Positions 15,590 through 26,336 of a DNA stretch of 40,396 nt are shown in pieces. Origin of the DNA: Gloeomargarita lithophora Alchichica-D10 (lineage in GTDB: Bacteria; Cyanobacteriota; Cyanobacteriia; Gloeomargaritales; Gloeomargaritaceae); the NCBI RefSeq assembly GCF_001870225.1, contig NZ_CP017675.1:575284-615679 (forward strand). The letters are read 5' to 3'. The translations under genes and the position numbers were made by a program. Under the pieces are notes generated by a model. That model saw only the letters and a list, made by a program, of their open reading frames with translations. It was not told the DNA's origin and ran no database searches. Position 1 is the first letter of the stretch. Every line of letters begins with the position of its first letter.

Positions 15590-17560
15590 ATGAGTGACAT
15601 TCTGATTGAATCGGTACTCCAGGAACAACGGCAGTTCCCACCCCCCCCAGCTTTTAGTGCCCAAGCCCGCATTGCATCTTTAGAACAGTATCAGCAGTTG
15701 TGCCAGGAATTTCAGGCTGATCCCCAGGGGTTTTGGGCTGGTTTGGCGCAGCGGGAATTGCATTGGTTTCGCCCTTGGGAACAGGTGATGGACTGGCAAC
15801 CGCCCCAGGTGCGCTGGTTTGTGGGGGGGCAGACCAACCTGGCCTACAACTGTTTAGACCGGCATTTGACCACCTCCCGGCGCACCAAACCGGCCATCAT
15901 TTGGCAGGGGGAACCGGGGGATGTGCGGACAATTACCTATGAACAATTGCATCACGATGTCTGTCAGATGGCCAACGCCCTGAAAGCCTTGGGGGTGCAA
16001 CGGGGTGACCGGGTGGGGATTTACCTACCCCTGATCCCGGAAGCGGCGATGGCGATGTTGGCCTGTGCCCGGATTGGGGCGGCGCATACGGTGGTCTTTG
16101 GCGGGTTTAGTGCCGAAGCCTTGAAGGAACGGTTGCGGGCGGCGCAAGTTAAGGTGGTGGTCACGGCGGATGGGGGATGGCGCAAAGGGGCGGTGGTGCC
16201 CCTGAAACCCCAGGTGGATCAGGCGTTGGCCGATGGGCAGGTGCCTTCGGTACAGCGGGTGCTGGTGGTGCAACGGGTGGGGGGCTGTGCCATGACCCCG
16301 GAGCGGGATGGGTGGTGGCATGAACTGCAACCCCAAATGTCCCCGGATTGTCCCGCCGAGGCGTTGGATAGTGAAGAATTACTGTTTATCCTGTACACCT
16401 CTGGTACCACCGGGAAGCCCAAGGGAATTGTTCACACAACTGCAGGATATAATTTATACACACATATCACAACCCAATGGGTATTTGACCTGCAGGAAGA
16501 CGATGTATATTGGTGTACGGCGGATGTGGGTTGGATTACGGGGCATAGTTATGTGGTTTACGGCCCTTTGTCCAATGGGGCGACGACGGTAATGTACGAG
16601 GGGGCACCCCACGGGGGCAATCCGGGTTGTTTTTGGGATGTGATTCAAACTCATAAAGTGTCTATTTTTTACACGGCACCGACGGCGATTCGGGCGTTGA
16701 TCAAAATGGGGGTAGAGCATCCCCAGGCGCGGGATTTATCCTCTTTGCGATTGTTGGGTACGGTGGGGGAACCGATTAACCCGTCGGCCTGGATGTGGTA
16801 TCACCGGGTAATTGGCGGCGAACGTTGTCCGATTGTGGATACCTGGTGGCAGACGGAAACCGGGGGGATGATGATTGCGCCGTTGCCGGGAGCCACGCCC
16901 ACCAAACCGGGGGCGGCCACCTTGCCGTTGCCGGGGATTCAGGCGCAGGTGGTGGATCGGCAAGGGGAACCGGTGCCGGTGAATCAAGGGGGTTATTTAG
17001 TCGTTACCCACCCGTGGCCGGGGATGATGCGGACGGTGTATCAGGATGAAGAACGCTACCGGCGTACCTATTGGGAGCCGATTCCCCCCCGGGATGGACA
17101 GCATTTTTATTTTGCTGGGGATGGGGCGCGCCGGGATGAGGACGGTTATTTTTGGGTGATGGGGCGGGTGGATGATGTGATTAATGTGGCGGGGCATCGG
17201 TTGGGGACGATGGAAATTGAATCGGCTTTGGTGTCCCATCCGGCGGTGGCGGAAGCGGCGGTGGTGGGGCGACCGGATGAATTAAAAGGGGAAACGGTGG
17301 TGGCCTTTGTCACCTTAGAACGCCATTACCAACCTGGGGATGCCCTGAAACAGGCATTGCTCGCCCATGTGGTGCAGGAGATTGGAGCCATTGCCCGCCC
17401 CAGCGAAATGACATTCACCGATGCCCTGCCCAAAACCCGCTCTGGCAAAATTATGCGCCGTTTACTGCGCGCCCTCGCCGCCGGAGAATCCCCCACGGGG
17501 GACATTTCCACCCTGGAAGACCGGGGGGTGTTGGAATCCCTGCGGCCTCAGCCCCAATAA
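15590..17560 (+). CDS. acs: Acetyl-CoA synthetase (AMP-forming)
   Basis: The enzyme activates acetate to acetyl-AMP and then acetyl-CoA. The 656-residue product has the AMP-binding signature [15 protein letters not shown], the TWWQTETGG motif, the [15 protein letters not shown] hinge and the C-terminal [11 protein letters not shown], whose Lys620 is the residue normally inactivated by acetylation. The ATG at 15590 has GGAG six bases upstream and begins [16 protein letters not shown] as in the family; the open frame reaches 17 codons further. It overlaps the convergent mraY gene by 13 bp at its 3' end. Confidence 0.96.
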   Translation: MSDILIESVLQEQRQFPPPPAFSAQARIASLEQYQQLCQEFQADPQGFWAGLAQRELHWFRPWEQVMDWQPPQVRWFVGGQTNLAYNCLDRHLTTSRRTKPAIIWQGEPGDVRTITYEQLHHDVCQMANALKALGVQRGDRVGIYLPLIPEAAMAMLACARIGAAHTVVFGGFSAEALKERLRAAQVKVVVTADGGWRKGAVVPLKPQVDQALADGQVPSVQRVLVVQRVGGCAMTPERDGWWHELQPQMSPDCPAEALDSEELLFILYTSGTTGKPKGIVHTTAGYNLYTHITTQWVFDLQEDDVYWCTADVGWITGHSYVVYGPLSNGATTVMYEGAPHGGNPGCFWDVIQTHKVSIFYTAPTAIRALIKMGVEHPQARDLSSLRLLGTVGEPINPSAWMWYHRVIGGERCPIVDTWWQTETGGMMIAPLPGATPTKPGAATLPLPGIQAQVVDRQGEPVPVNQGGYLVVTHPWPGMMRTVYQDEERYRRTYWEPIPPRDGQHFYFAGDGARRDEDGYFWVMGRVDDVINVAGHRLGTMEIESALVSHPAVAEAAVVGRPDELKGETVVAFVTLERHYQPGDALKQALLAHVVQEIGAIARPSEMTFTDALPKTRSGKIMRRLLRALAAGESPTGDISTLEDRGVLESLRPQPQ

Positions 17561-18624
17561 CGTCCCCACCACCAGCCCCCCCACAACAGGGCTTCTATGC
17601 CCCAAAAACAGGCCACAATCTGGGTTTCCGACCAACCGCTCAGTTCCAGGTGGTGATGGTAGGGGGTCATTTTGAACAGGCGTTTGCCCACCCCGTCCGG
17701 GCCTTTGGTGGCTTTGAAATAAAACACCTGCGCCATCACGCTCAGGGTTTCCCAAACAAATAATAAACTCAAGACCCACAACAACCACAACTGTTGGGTG
17801 ACAATGCCAATCCCGGCCAACGCCCCCCCCAAGGCCAGCGAACCCGTATCCCCCATAAACACCCGTGCCGGATGATGGTTATGCACCAAAAAACCCAAAC
17901 ACGCCCCCGCCATCGCCACCGCCAACACACTCACCTCCGGGTGGGTCAGGGCACAGGCCACCCCCAACCCGGCGAGAGCCACCGCACAGGTACCGGCGGC
18001 CAGCCCATCGAGGCCATCGGTCAAATTCACCGCATTGCTCTGCGCCACAGGCACAAACCCCACCAACACCCAAAACCCCAACCCCAAATTCAGGGTCATC
18101 CCCCAGGGGAAGGCAATTGTGGGCGGCAGATTACCCTGCCACCAGAGCCAGAGGGTAAACCCCACCGCCGCCAGGATTTGTAATGCCAGTTTCGCCCTGG
18201 GAGCCAAGCCCTGGTTGGATTGTGCCTGTAAAATTAACCAATCATCCAAGCCGCCAATTGCCCCGCAAGCTAGGGTAAGGGCGATCACCGCCCAAGCATT
18301 CCCAGATAGTGTTTGCTTTTGTAATAATAAAATTAAGACAGTAACCAGGGGCACCACCGGCAAGAAAAAAATACCCCCCATCGTCGGCGTACCCGCTTTT
18401 TTGAGATGGGCTTGGGGGCCTTCCCGCCGGATAATTTGCCCCATTTTCAACCGGCGTAACCAGGGCAAAACCACCGCTCCCAACCCCGCCGTCCCCCCCG
18501 TTGCCAACCCCAGAGTTAGCAATAGCACGGGTGCATTGGGGGCAATCCCTCCCAGCACCATAAGTAACCCCACGGCCAGACCCACCACCAACCAAGCACC
18601 GGCTTTGGGAACGGGAGGGGTCAT
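17548..18624 (-). CDS. mraY: Phospho-N-acetylmuramoyl-pentapeptide transferase
   Basis: MraY transfers phospho-MurNAc-pentapeptide from UDP to undecaprenyl phosphate, the first membrane step of peptidoglycan synthesis. The 358-residue product has about ten membrane segments and the family motifs [43 protein letters not shown] and the HHH signature [12 protein letters not shown]. The ATG at 18624 is used because the frame further upstream begins only at TTG. It lies 23 bp after the preceding small gene and may share its transcript. The 3' end overlaps acs by 13 bp. Confidence 0.95.
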   Translation of the reverse strand: MTPPVPKAGAWLVVGLAVGLLMVLGGIAPNAPVLLLTLGLATGGTAGLGAVVLPWLRRLKMGQIIRREGPQAHLKKAGTPTMGGIFFLPVVPLVTVLILLLQKQTLSGNAWAVIALTLACGAIGGLDDWLILQAQSNQGLAPRAKLALQILAAVGFTLWLWWQGNLPPTIAFPWGMTLNLGLGFWVLVGFVPVAQSNAVNLTDGLDGLAAGTCAVALAGLGVACALTHPEVSVLAVAMAGACLGFLVHNHHPARVFMGDTGSLALGGALAGIGIVTQQLWLLWVLSLLFVWETLSVMAQVFYFKATKGPDGVGKRLFKMTPYHHHLELSGWSETQIVACFWGIEALLWGGWWWGRYWG

Positions 18625-18647
18625 GGGCAAGGTCAAGCTAACGACTA

Positions 18648-18935
18648 CTAATAATCATCTCCCTCATCATCGCCGAGGTCATCCTCCTCGTACAAATCCC
18701 CTTCATCGGCGGTGAAGTCATCAATCGCCTCCCCGTCCTCATCGTAGAGCGACCGATAATCCTGCACCGGGTTCACATCCATGCGACCCGTAGCCTCCAG
18801 CCAATTCACAATCGAGGCATTGGCTGGGGTGGGAATCAAACCCGCCGGTTCATTGATTGAGGTTTCCCGCAGGGTGGGGATAAAAATGGGCGCATCGGCC
18901 AACGGGTTCAAGGCAGACGATTCGGGGGGGGTCAT
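18648..18935 (-). CDS. Small acidic cyanobacterial protein (DUF3134-like)
   Basis: The 95-residue product has a short motif IIxTPANxSIVNWLEATGRM-like block (TPANASIVNWLEATGRM in the middle), which recalls DUF3134 of cyanobacteria. A strongly acidic tail of Asp, Glu and Tyr follows (EEDDLGDDEGDDY). The start is the ATG giving MTPPESSALNP; seven codons upstream begin with TTG. It sits directly upstream of mraY on the same strand. Function is unknown. Confidence 0.65.
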   Translation of the reverse strand: MTPPESSALNPLADAPIFIPTLRETSINEPAGLIPTPANASIVNWLEATGRMDVNPVQDYRSLYDEDGEAIDDFTADEGDLYEEDDLGDDEGDDY

Positions 18936-18999
18936 GGGTGATATTTGCAAATTCAAAACATACTATAGCAAAATCCATTAGGCATTGAGTCCCCAACCC

Positions 19000-19242
19000 C
19001 TAGCCATGTTCCGGGCAGGGGGGAGCCTTTAGGGAACGATCCAACCACCCCTGCGCCTGTTGGGTATGGGCTAAAGCCTGTTCCGGTTGGTCATGGAGTA
19101 GATAACTCAAAGCAGCGGCCAACTGTTCGGCGGCGCGGGCGTGCCGGTTACTTTTCAAGCGATGCCATTGCTCCGGCGTGATCCGCAGGCGGTCACACAA
19201 GGCTTGCGCCAATTGCTGGGTGTCAAGGTCAGAGCCAACCAT
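19000..19242 (-). CDS. Small conserved cyanobacterial protein (DUF6439-like)
   Basis: The 80-residue helical product contains QLAQALCDRLRITPEQWHRL, then KSNRHARAAEQLAAALSYLL, and ends QGWLDRSLKAPPCPEHG. This pattern of a WHRLK segment and a C-terminal WLDRS-APPCPxHG tail is recognised from short cyanobacterial proteins of the DUF6439 type. The ATG at 19242 is chosen; the longer open frame upstream is antisense to the 19284 gene. Function is unknown. It is divergent from the next gene by about 40 bp. Confidence 0.65.
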   Translation of the reverse strand: MVGSDLDTQQLAQALCDRLRITPEQWHRLKSNRHARAAEQLAAALSYLLHDQPEQALAHTQQAQGWLDRSLKAPPCPEHG

Positions 19243-19283
19243 GGGGATACAATCAAAAGTAAGTTTCTTCAATTGTAACCACC

Positions 19284-19622
19284 GTGAGCGAACCCCCGTC
19301 CGACTGGGAGCAAGCCCTGAACCAACTGGAAAACGACCTGGAAAACCTGAAAGCCCGGTATGCCCAGGTGCAGGCCGGTCAGACGCAACAGGCGGAATTG
19401 CATCAGCGACAAATCCACGTGCGGGCACATCTGCGCCGTTACAAAGACCGGGAATCCCAGGCGGAACTGCGGCAACTGCACCAACAACTGGCGGAACTGG
19501 AAGTGGTTCTGGAAAGCCAACTGCTCACCTGGAGTAGCTGTAAGCAACCCTTTTGGCAGGCGGTGCGGTTTGGGGGGCTGGGGTTTGTCCTGGGGGTGGC
19601 TTTGCATCAGTGGCTCTCTTGA
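19284..19622 (+). CDS. Small tail-anchored coiled-coil membrane protein
   Basis: The 112-residue product starts at GTG (MSEPPSDWEQALNQLENDLE). Residues 10-85 form a long Gln/Leu/Arg-rich coiled coil. One C-terminal hydrophobic segment (AVRFGGLGFVLGVALHQWL) would anchor it in a membrane with the coil in the cytosol. No family is recognised. A 19-bp direct repeat (19608-19626 and 19627-19645) begins in its last codons, so the present stop lies at the junction of a small duplication. Confidence 0.6.
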   Translation: MSEPPSDWEQALNQLENDLENLKARYAQVQAGQTQQAELHQRQIHVRAHLRRYKDRESQAELRQLHQQLAELEVVLESQLLTWSSCKQPFWQAVRFGGLGFVLGVALHQWLS

Positions 19623-19645
19623 AAACCAGTGGCTCTCTTAAAAAT
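19608..19645. repeat. 19-bp tandem duplication at a gene end
   Basis: CAGTGGCTCTCTTGAAAAC is followed immediately by CAGTGGCTCTCTTAAAAAT. The first copy encodes the last residues (QWLS) and TGA stop of the 19284 gene. Three differences at the 3' end show it is not brand new. Confidence 0.8.
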
Positions 19646-19653
19646 CCCTTAAC

Positions 19654-19705
19654 TTGACCGACAAATGTGAGTTTCTTTAGTATCCTGATAAAATAACCTA
19701 TCAGG
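19654..19705 (+). promoter_or_regulatory. Promoter-like elements and palindrome upstream of the peroxiredoxin gene
   Basis: TTGACC (19654-19659) and TAGTAT (19678-19683) are 18 bp apart. Directly after comes the perfect inverted repeat CCTGATA-N8-TATCAGG (19684-19705), whose right arm runs into the AGGAGG ribosome binding site. If transcription starts near 19690 it is best read as a DNA operator overlapping the start site. If it starts further upstream, it would be a hairpin hiding the ribosome binding site. Confidence 0.5.
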
Positions 19706-19715
19706 AGGTGTTGTA

Positions 19716-20366
19716 ATGACCGAAGCAGTGACCCTCAAACCCATCCCCCGCATTGGCGACCCAGCCCCGGATTTTAACGTGGTGACCACCCATGGGCAAA
19801 AGAAACTCTCGGATTACCAGGGGAATTGGGTGATTTTGTTTTCCCATCCGGCGGACTTTACCCCGGTGTGTACCACGGAAATGGTGGGTTTCGCCCGTTT
19901 GAACGATGAATTTGAAAAGCGGGGGGCGAAACTGCTGGGTTTGAGCATTGACAGTATCCACGCCCACATCGCCTGGGTGGAAAATATTCGCCAGAATTTC
20001 AACATTGAATTGCCATTCCCCATCATTGCCGATTTGGATATGCAGGTGGCGAGTCTGTACGGCATGGTGCATCCGGGAGCCAGTTCCACAGCAACGGTGC
20101 GGGCGGTGTTTGTGATTGACCCGGAAGGGCTGATCCAGGCGTTGATTTATTACCCCCTGACCAATGGCCGGAATTTGGATGAAATTGTGCGTCTGTTGGA
20201 TTCTTTGCAAACCAGTCGGGCCAACAAAGTCGCCACCCCCGCCAACTGGCAAAAAGGGGAACGGGTGATTGAGCCGCCCCCGAAAACCGTGGCCGAATTG
20301 CAAAAGCGGCGGGAAACGGATTACCCGGAAAAGATTGACTTTTACCTGGTGAAAAAAGACCTGTAG
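19716..20366 (+). CDS. 1-Cys peroxiredoxin (Prx6/AhpC family)
   Basis: The enzyme reduces hydrogen peroxide and alkyl hydroperoxides. The 216-residue product has the peroxidatic motif PADFTPVCTTE with Cys52 and no other cysteine, so it must be a 1-Cys type recycled by an external thiol. The long C-terminal domain (from about 160, ending KIDFYLVKKDL) is typical of the Prx6 subgroup. The ATG is preceded by AGGAGG, and a perfect 7-bp inverted repeat lies just upstream. A strong hairpin follows the gene. Confidence 0.95.
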   Translation: MTEAVTLKPIPRIGDPAPDFNVVTTHGQKKLSDYQGNWVILFSHPADFTPVCTTEMVGFARLNDEFEKRGAKLLGLSIDSIHAHIAWVENIRQNFNIELPFPIIADLDMQVASLYGMVHPGASSTATVRAVFVIDPEGLIQALIYYPLTNGRNLDEIVRLLDSLQTSRANKVATPANWQKGERVIEPPPKTVAELQKRRETDYPEKIDFYLVKKDL

Positions 20367-20381
20367 TTAGCGGCTGAATTG

Positions 20382-20410
20382 ACCCCCCAACCGTGCTAAA
20401 ACTGGGGGGT
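20382..20410 (+). terminator. GC-rich hairpin between the peroxiredoxin gene and hisS
   Basis: ACCCCCCA pairs with TGGGGGGT (eight perfect pairs) around a 13-nt loop, 16 bp after the peroxiredoxin stop and 25 bp before the hisS ATG. No T-run follows, so it may act as a partial terminator or an mRNA 3' stabiliser rather than a full intrinsic terminator. Confidence 0.5.
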
Positions 20411-20434
20411 TAGTCTCAGTCTCAAACCTAGCCG

Positions 20435-21715
20435 ATGACCAGTGAATCCCTCCAAGCCAGCCGGGGCACCCACGATATTTGGGGCACCGAAATCCGTCTG
20501 TGGCAGTTTTTAGAACAACACGCCCGGCGCATCCTGGGGCAGGCCAACTACCAGGAGATTCGCACGCCCATTTTTGAAGCCACGGAATTGTTTAACCGGG
20601 GCATTGGCGAAGGTACGGACATTGTTAGTAAGGAAATGTACACCTTCACCGACCGGGGTGAGCGCAGTTTGACCCTACGCCCGGAGGGGACGGCGGGGGT
20701 GGTACGCAGTTTGATTGAACACAAGCGGCTTCAGCAGGGGGTGCAACGGTGCTGGTACCAGGGGGCGATGTTCCGCTACGAACGCCCCCAGGCCGGACGA
20801 CAGCGGCAATTTCACCAGTTGGGGGTGGAGGTATTTGGCAGTGATGACCCCCGGTCGGACGTGGAGGTGATCGCCCTGGGGCTGGAATTTTTGGAAGCCT
20901 TGGGGTTGTCCCACCTGACCTTGGAGCTTAATTCCGTGGGTGACCCGGAGGACCGGCAACGGTACAAAGCCGCCCTGGTGGACTATTTAACGCCCTACGC
21001 CTCGGATTTAGACCCGGATTCCCAGGTGCGGTTGACCAAAAACCCCCTGCGTATCCTGGATAGCAAAAACCCCGCCACGCAAAAAATTCTCGCCGAGGCT
21101 CCCCAACTGCCTGAGTATCTCGGTCAGGATTCGCAACGGCATTTTGAGCGGGTGCAAAGCGGGCTAACAGCCCTGGGATTGGCCTATGAACTGAACCCCC
21201 GGTTGGTGCGGGGGCTGGACTATTACACCCGGACGGCGTTTGAAATCACCACCAGGGAGTTGGGGGCGCAGTCGGCGGTGGGGGGCGGGGGACGCTATGA
21301 CCAGTTGGTGCAGGAGTTGGGCGGGTCAGCCACGCCAGCAGTGGGTTGGGCGATGGGTTTGGAACGGTTAGTCGGGCTGTTGCAAAAACGGGGGGAAACC
21401 CCAGCCCCCGATCTGGATTTTTATATCGCCACCCAGGGGGAAGGCACGGCCAATCTGTCTTTACAAATTACGCAAATGCTGCGGCGGCACGGTCTGCGGG
21501 TGGAAATGGACGTAAGCCAAAGTGCCCTGGGCAAGCAAATCAAGCGGGCGGACAAGTTGGGGTGCCAAGCCTGCGTAATTGTGGGAGAGAGTGAGGTGGC
21601 CACGGGCGACATTACCGTAAAATGGCTGGCGACCGGCGTGCAGGAACTGGTGGCGTTTCCCAGCGGTTTTAGCGACTCGGCAGTGTGGCGACAGAAATTG
21701 CGACCCAACCCCTAG
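20435..21715 (+). CDS. hisS: Histidyl-tRNA synthetase
   Basis: This class II enzyme charges tRNA-His. The 426-residue product has the N-terminal ASRGTHDIWG block, motif 2 LRPEGTAGVVRS with QAGRQRQFHQLG, the histidine-specific segment GLDYYTRTAFE, motif 3 AVGWAMGLERLVGLL and the anticodon-binding domain from about 325. Length is normal. Its stop TAG shares the CTAG palindrome at 21712-21715 with the stop of the convergent gene. Confidence 0.97.
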   Translation: MTSESLQASRGTHDIWGTEIRLWQFLEQHARRILGQANYQEIRTPIFEATELFNRGIGEGTDIVSKEMYTFTDRGERSLTLRPEGTAGVVRSLIEHKRLQQGVQRCWYQGAMFRYERPQAGRQRQFHQLGVEVFGSDDPRSDVEVIALGLEFLEALGLSHLTLELNSVGDPEDRQRYKAALVDYLTPYASDLDPDSQVRLTKNPLRILDSKNPATQKILAEAPQLPEYLGQDSQRHFERVQSGLTALGLAYELNPRLVRGLDYYTRTAFEITTRELGAQSAVGGGGRYDQLVQELGGSATPAVGWAMGLERLVGLLQKRGETPAPDLDFYIATQGEGTANLSLQITQMLRRHGLRVEMDVSQSALGKQIKRADKLGCQACVIVGESEVATGDITVKWLATGVQELVAFPSGFSDSAVWRQKLRPNP

Positions 21716-22128
21716 GCCGGAGCCGCCGTCGGTTTCTTGTCCTTGTCGTCGGCGATATTGAGCAACCGCCGGTAAAAGTCCTGGGGAAAGTCAACTTTTT
21801 GGCTCTTTTTGTAATGGATGAGCAAATCCACCAAAAAACCCACAAATTCAAAATTCACCAGCACCATATCGTAGGTGAGGTCGGGATTGCCCTCAAACTG
21901 CATCTGACAACGGCTTAAGTCGGCGGGCAAATTGGACACATTCCAGGTCGCCACGAAGGGAATCCCCTCGCCGCCATCCACATACCGTTCCCCCTCCAAA
22001 TTGCCAATCCGATACAAGCTCAGGGCAAAGGGGAGGGTTTCCCGCTTATTCCCCGCCGGTAAGAAGGGTTGAAACAGTAGCACCTGATCCTTGGGTGCTG
22101 GTTGCAATTGACTCAATACGGATGACAT
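21712..22128 (-). CDS. Conserved cyanobacterial hypothetical protein
   Basis: The 138-residue soluble product (MSSVLSQLQPAPKDQVLLFQ) contains well-ordered segments LPFALSLYRIGNLEGERYVD and DMVLVNFEFVGFLVDLLIHY and a charged tail DDKDKKPTAAPA. It looks like a folded alpha/beta domain but no family or catalytic motif is recognised. It lies 37 bp downstream of prmA on the same strand, so it may be co-transcribed. It overlaps hisS by 4 bp at its 3' end. Confidence 0.65.
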   Translation of the reverse strand: MSSVLSQLQPAPKDQVLLFQPFLPAGNKRETLPFALSLYRIGNLEGERYVDGGEGIPFVATWNVSNLPADLSRCQMQFEGNPDLTYDMVLVNFEFVGFLVDLLIHYKKSQKVDFPQDFYRRLLNIADDKDKKPTAAPA

Positions 22129-22165
22129 AGACCACCTCGAAAACGCCCCAGGATTAAACCTAATG

Positions 22166-23110
22166 TTACTGTATCACTGAGTTTGTGGTTCCCGTGTAAT
22201 CCGGGTCGGGGCGAATATTCAAACAACACCAATCCTGGCTCTGGCGCAGTGCCCCCACCATCCACCCCTGTTCTTCCAAAACCTCCGTCACCGCGGGCAG
22301 TTGATCCTGGATAATGCCACTCAAAATGCCCCAGGTTTTGGGGTGGGTGAGCATCCGAAACCGGGGTGCCATATCCATAATCGTCTCCGCCAAAATATTG
22401 CACACAAAGCCATCCAAGGGCTGGGTTAATAACTCGGCCAAGCGGGACAAACTGCCCTGCTGCACCACCAGGCGTGCCCCTTCAATTTGATTTAAGGATT
22501 GGTTTTGCCGGGTCGCCCCAATCGCCAGGGCATCCGTATCCACGGCATACACCTGTTTTGCTCCCAGCAATAGGGCACCAATCGCCAAAATCCCCGACCC
22601 ACAGCCAATATCGGCGATCACCAAATCCGTGCGCCCCCACCGGGAATCCAGCCGCATTTCCAAGGATTCTAGGCATAGCTGGGTGGTGGGATGACTGCCC
22701 GTGCCAAAGGCAAACCCGGGGTCAAGCCGCAAAACCAGCCGCTCCTCTGGATTTTGCACCGGCAACCAAGCGGGCTGGATCAAAAACCGACCCCCCACGG
22801 GTTGGGATTGCCAATGGCGTTTCCAATGCTCCGACCAGTCCTGACCGTCCATCGTCTGCCAGCGCACCCGCGGAATGGGCAGAGCGGCCTCCCGGGCATC
22901 CTCCCGCAACAACCCCGTCAACGCCTCCCAGTGGTGTACCCGGTACTGCGCCTGGGGGGCATAGGCCGTAATCCGCACCCAATCCCCCCCATAAACCGTC
23001 GCCGTACTGCGGCAGTCCAACTCCTGCAACCGCCAGAAGGCCATCTCCTCCAGCATGGGCATACATTCGATTTCCACTTCCCACCAGGAGGTGGCCGTCG
23101 GCGTGGTCAT
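22166..23110 (-). CDS. prmA: Ribosomal protein L11 methyltransferase
   Basis: PrmA uses S-adenosylmethionine to trimethylate ribosomal protein L11. The 314-residue product has an N-terminal substrate domain and a Rossmann domain with FGTGSHPTT, the SAM loop VIADIGCGSGILAIGAL, the acidic VDTDALA and the signature NILAETI. The ATG at 23110 (MTTPTATSWWEVEIE) is used; four more codons upstream begin with TTG. It is divergent from por. Confidence 0.94.
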   Translation of the reverse strand: MTTPTATSWWEVEIECMPMLEEMAFWRLQELDCRSTATVYGGDWVRITAYAPQAQYRVHHWEALTGLLREDAREAALPIPRVRWQTMDGQDWSEHWKRHWQSQPVGGRFLIQPAWLPVQNPEERLVLRLDPGFAFGTGSHPTTQLCLESLEMRLDSRWGRTDLVIADIGCGSGILAIGALLLGAKQVYAVDTDALAIGATRQNQSLNQIEGARLVVQQGSLSRLAELLTQPLDGFVCNILAETIMDMAPRFRMLTHPKTWGILSGIIQDQLPAVTEVLEEQGWMVGALRQSQDWCCLNIRPDPDYTGTTNSVIQ

Positions 23111-23262
23111 GGGGGTACTCAAAAAACCTCATTTTTAGCATAACCCTTCGGACTCCTGCCCCTAGCGGACAAAGTTTCCCTAAGTTATTGGGCAAACATC
23201 TAACAATTCATAACGGTTTATCACCGGGGCAAAATCACCATTTAGAATTCTTAAGTGCCTGA

Positions 23263-24672
<1,410 letters not shown>

Positions 24673-24788
24673 AACAGATGCACCTATACCCCATTAGTAT
24701 CAGTATAATCACGCAGACCTAATCTACCCAAAAATCAGTGATTTGTTTGCATTAGTGTAAACTTTTGTAAAATAATTCGGGTTAGTGG

Positions 24789-24858
24789 GATAGCAATAGT
24801 TCCCAGAACTAGGGACGGGCGGTGCCCCGGCGACCGTTTCTTATCATTCAAATATAAT
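24789..24858 (-). mobile_element. Degenerate type I element
   Basis: TAGCAATAG (24791-24799), CCCAGAACTAGGGACGGGCG and GGTGCCCCGGCGACCG follow the order of the type I core in reverse orientation, but about 30 bp between the end and the core are missing and the distal end is decayed. It lies between the start of the 24247 gene and the end of the YqeG gene. The rest of this 207-bp gap is AT-rich with no ORF. Confidence 0.55.
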
Positions 24859-24879
24859 TACAATTAAATTGTAACAATG

Positions 24880-25368
24880 TTATAACAATGTATTTATCAA
24901 CCAATCTTCCATACTACGGAGTTTTTGCCAGCGGGGGGCGGCAATGGGTTCCACCAGCACGGTGTACATTCCCAGGCGATTGCCCGCCAGGATGTCCGTT
25001 AAACGGCGGTCGCCAATCATGGCGGTTTGGGTTGGGGGGAGGTTCATGCCTTGGAGGGCTTGGCGCAGTTTGCGGCGGGAGGGTTTCCCGGCACCACAAA
25101 TGTAAGGGCAATTGAGTTGCTGGGCGATGTCCCCAATCCGGTGGACAAGGACATTATTGCTGACCAACCAGACGGGGCCGAGGGTTTTCAGTCGCTCGAT
25201 CCAGGTCAACACTGCCAGCGGAATCACCTGCTCATGGGCGGGCACCAGGGTATCATCCACATCCAGGACAATGCCCCGCAACGCCTGAGACTGGAGGAGG
25301 GTGACATCCAACTCCGTCACCGGGCCGGGGTGGGTCAAACGGGGACGGAGCAGGTCTTGCCAGGGCAT
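24880..25368 (-). CDS. YqeG-family HAD IIIA phosphatase
   Basis: The 162-residue product has the HAD motifs: nucleophile Asp36 and Asp38 in IVLDVDDTLVP, LVSNN (motif II), the lysine in CGAGKPSRR and the acidic motif MIGDRRLTDILAGNRLGM. In YqeG-type enzymes this architecture matches phosphatidylglycerophosphate phosphatases that act in phosphatidylglycerol synthesis, an essential thylakoid lipid. The substrate here is inferred. It is divergent from dgkA by about 50 bp, so two lipid-phosphate genes share a promoter region. Confidence 0.88.
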   Translation of the reverse strand: MPWQDLLRPRLTHPGPVTELDVTLLQSQALRGIVLDVDDTLVPAHEQVIPLAVLTWIERLKTLGPVWLVSNNVLVHRIGDIAQQLNCPYICGAGKPSRRKLRQALQGMNLPPTQTAMIGDRRLTDILAGNRLGMYTVLVEPIAAPRWQKLRSMEDWLINTLL

Positions 25369-25419
25369 AGGGAAAATCGCTTGCTAAACTATAGGCTAAC
25401 CGAGTGTGAGGATAACGCC

Positions 25420-25839
25420 ATGCCGTCATCGGTTGTTACGGATACAATACCGCTACCCAGTCCAACGAACCGGAGCAATTTGGGGCAAAGTTTTTACTAT
25501 GCCGGGCAGGGTCTCCACTACGCCTTGACCAGCCAACGGAATTTTCGCATCCATGTGGGCATCGGCACCCTCGCCCTGATTTGGTCAGCAGGGGTGCATT
25601 TGCCCTTGCCCCAAATGGCGATTATTGCCCTGACTATTGGCCTAGTGCTGGCGCTGGAATTGGTGAATACGGCCTTGGAAGCGGTGGTGGATTTGAGTGT
25701 GGGGCAAACGTATCATGAATTAGCTCGGATTGCCAAAGACTGCGCCGCCGCCGCCGTATTGGTCACGGCTCTGACCGCTGTAGGGGTGGCGGGACTATTG
25801 CTGATACCTCCGTCCTTGGCCTACCGAATACTTGGCTAA
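25420..25839 (+). CDS. dgkA: Diacylglycerol/undecaprenol kinase (DgkA family)
   Basis: The 139-residue membrane protein has a soluble N-terminus and three membrane segments. The family signature is ELVNTALEAVVDL with Glu80, Asn83, Glu87 and Asp91, followed by AKDCAAAAVL. The Gram-positive-type enzymes phosphorylate undecaprenol, and the cyanobacterial substrate may be either lipid. The ATG at 25420 follows GAGGATAACGCC; the longer frame upstream is antisense to the YqeG gene. Its stop overlaps the convergent gene by 4 bp. Confidence 0.9.
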   Translation: MPSSVVTDTIPLPSPTNRSNLGQSFYYAGQGLHYALTSQRNFRIHVGIGTLALIWSAGVHLPLPQMAIIALTIGLVLALELVNTALEAVVDLSVGQTYHELARIAKDCAAAAVLVTALTAVGVAGLLLIPPSLAYRILG

Positions 25840-26336
25840 TCGGCGGACGATAAACGCCACTGCCACCAGAGCAATCCCCCACCCAGTGCCACTTTCAGCA
25901 ACTCTAGGCCAAAATAACCGCCGTGGAGCAAATTCATCGTGCTAGGAACCACTAATTCCTGCACGTCCTGATCCAACCAATCCAAGGACAAACCGGTTGC
26001 CCCCATCCACGGGGTCAGAATATAGGTGTAAAGAAGCACAATCCCCACCAACCCCCCGGCCAAAGCCAACCCCGGCCAATACCGCTGGGGTTGCACCAGG
26101 GTCTGCGCCAACACACTGGTCATCACCAGGGCGGCACAGAGCAGTTCCGCATGGTTAAACCAACTGAATAGTAAATAACCAAAACTGGCAAAACCGGACT
26201 GGTGCATCATCCCGCCCCAGTACAGCCCCGGCATCACCAGCATATCCAGCACGACCGTCGCTCCCAGCCAAAAAATTAGGGTCAAACTGACTACCAGCGG
26301 CCAGTAGTTGGTGGGGGTAAACAAACGTGGAGTCAT
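25836..26336 (-). CDS. Four-helix membrane protein (DUF4149-like)
   Basis: The 166-residue product has four hydrophobic segments (about 12-35, 50-80, 88-110 and 140-160). It includes short motifs LDMLVMPGLYWGGMM and NLLHGGYFGLELLK that recall the DUF4149 membrane family of cyanobacteria and other bacteria. There is no signal peptide separate from the first segment. Function is unknown. It overlaps dgkA by 4 bp at the 3' ends. Confidence 0.6.
   Translation of the reverse strand: MTPRLFTPTNYWPLVVSLTLIFWLGATVVLDMLVMPGLYWGGMMHQSGFASFGYLLFSWFNHAELLCAALVMTSVLAQTLVQPQRYWPGLALAGGLVGIVLLYTYILTPWMGATGLSLDWLDQDVQELVVPSTMNLLHGGYFGLELLKVALGGGLLWWQWRLSSAD

Noticed and set aside
17794-18715. Long open frames on the + strand opposite mraY
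   Set aside because: Low-complexity Pro/His/Arg/Thr translations produced by the antisense of a GC-rich membrane-protein gene.
25027-25419. N-terminal extension of the DgkA reading frame
   Set aside because: The sequence is antisense to the YqeG gene; the family N-terminus fits the ATG at 25420.
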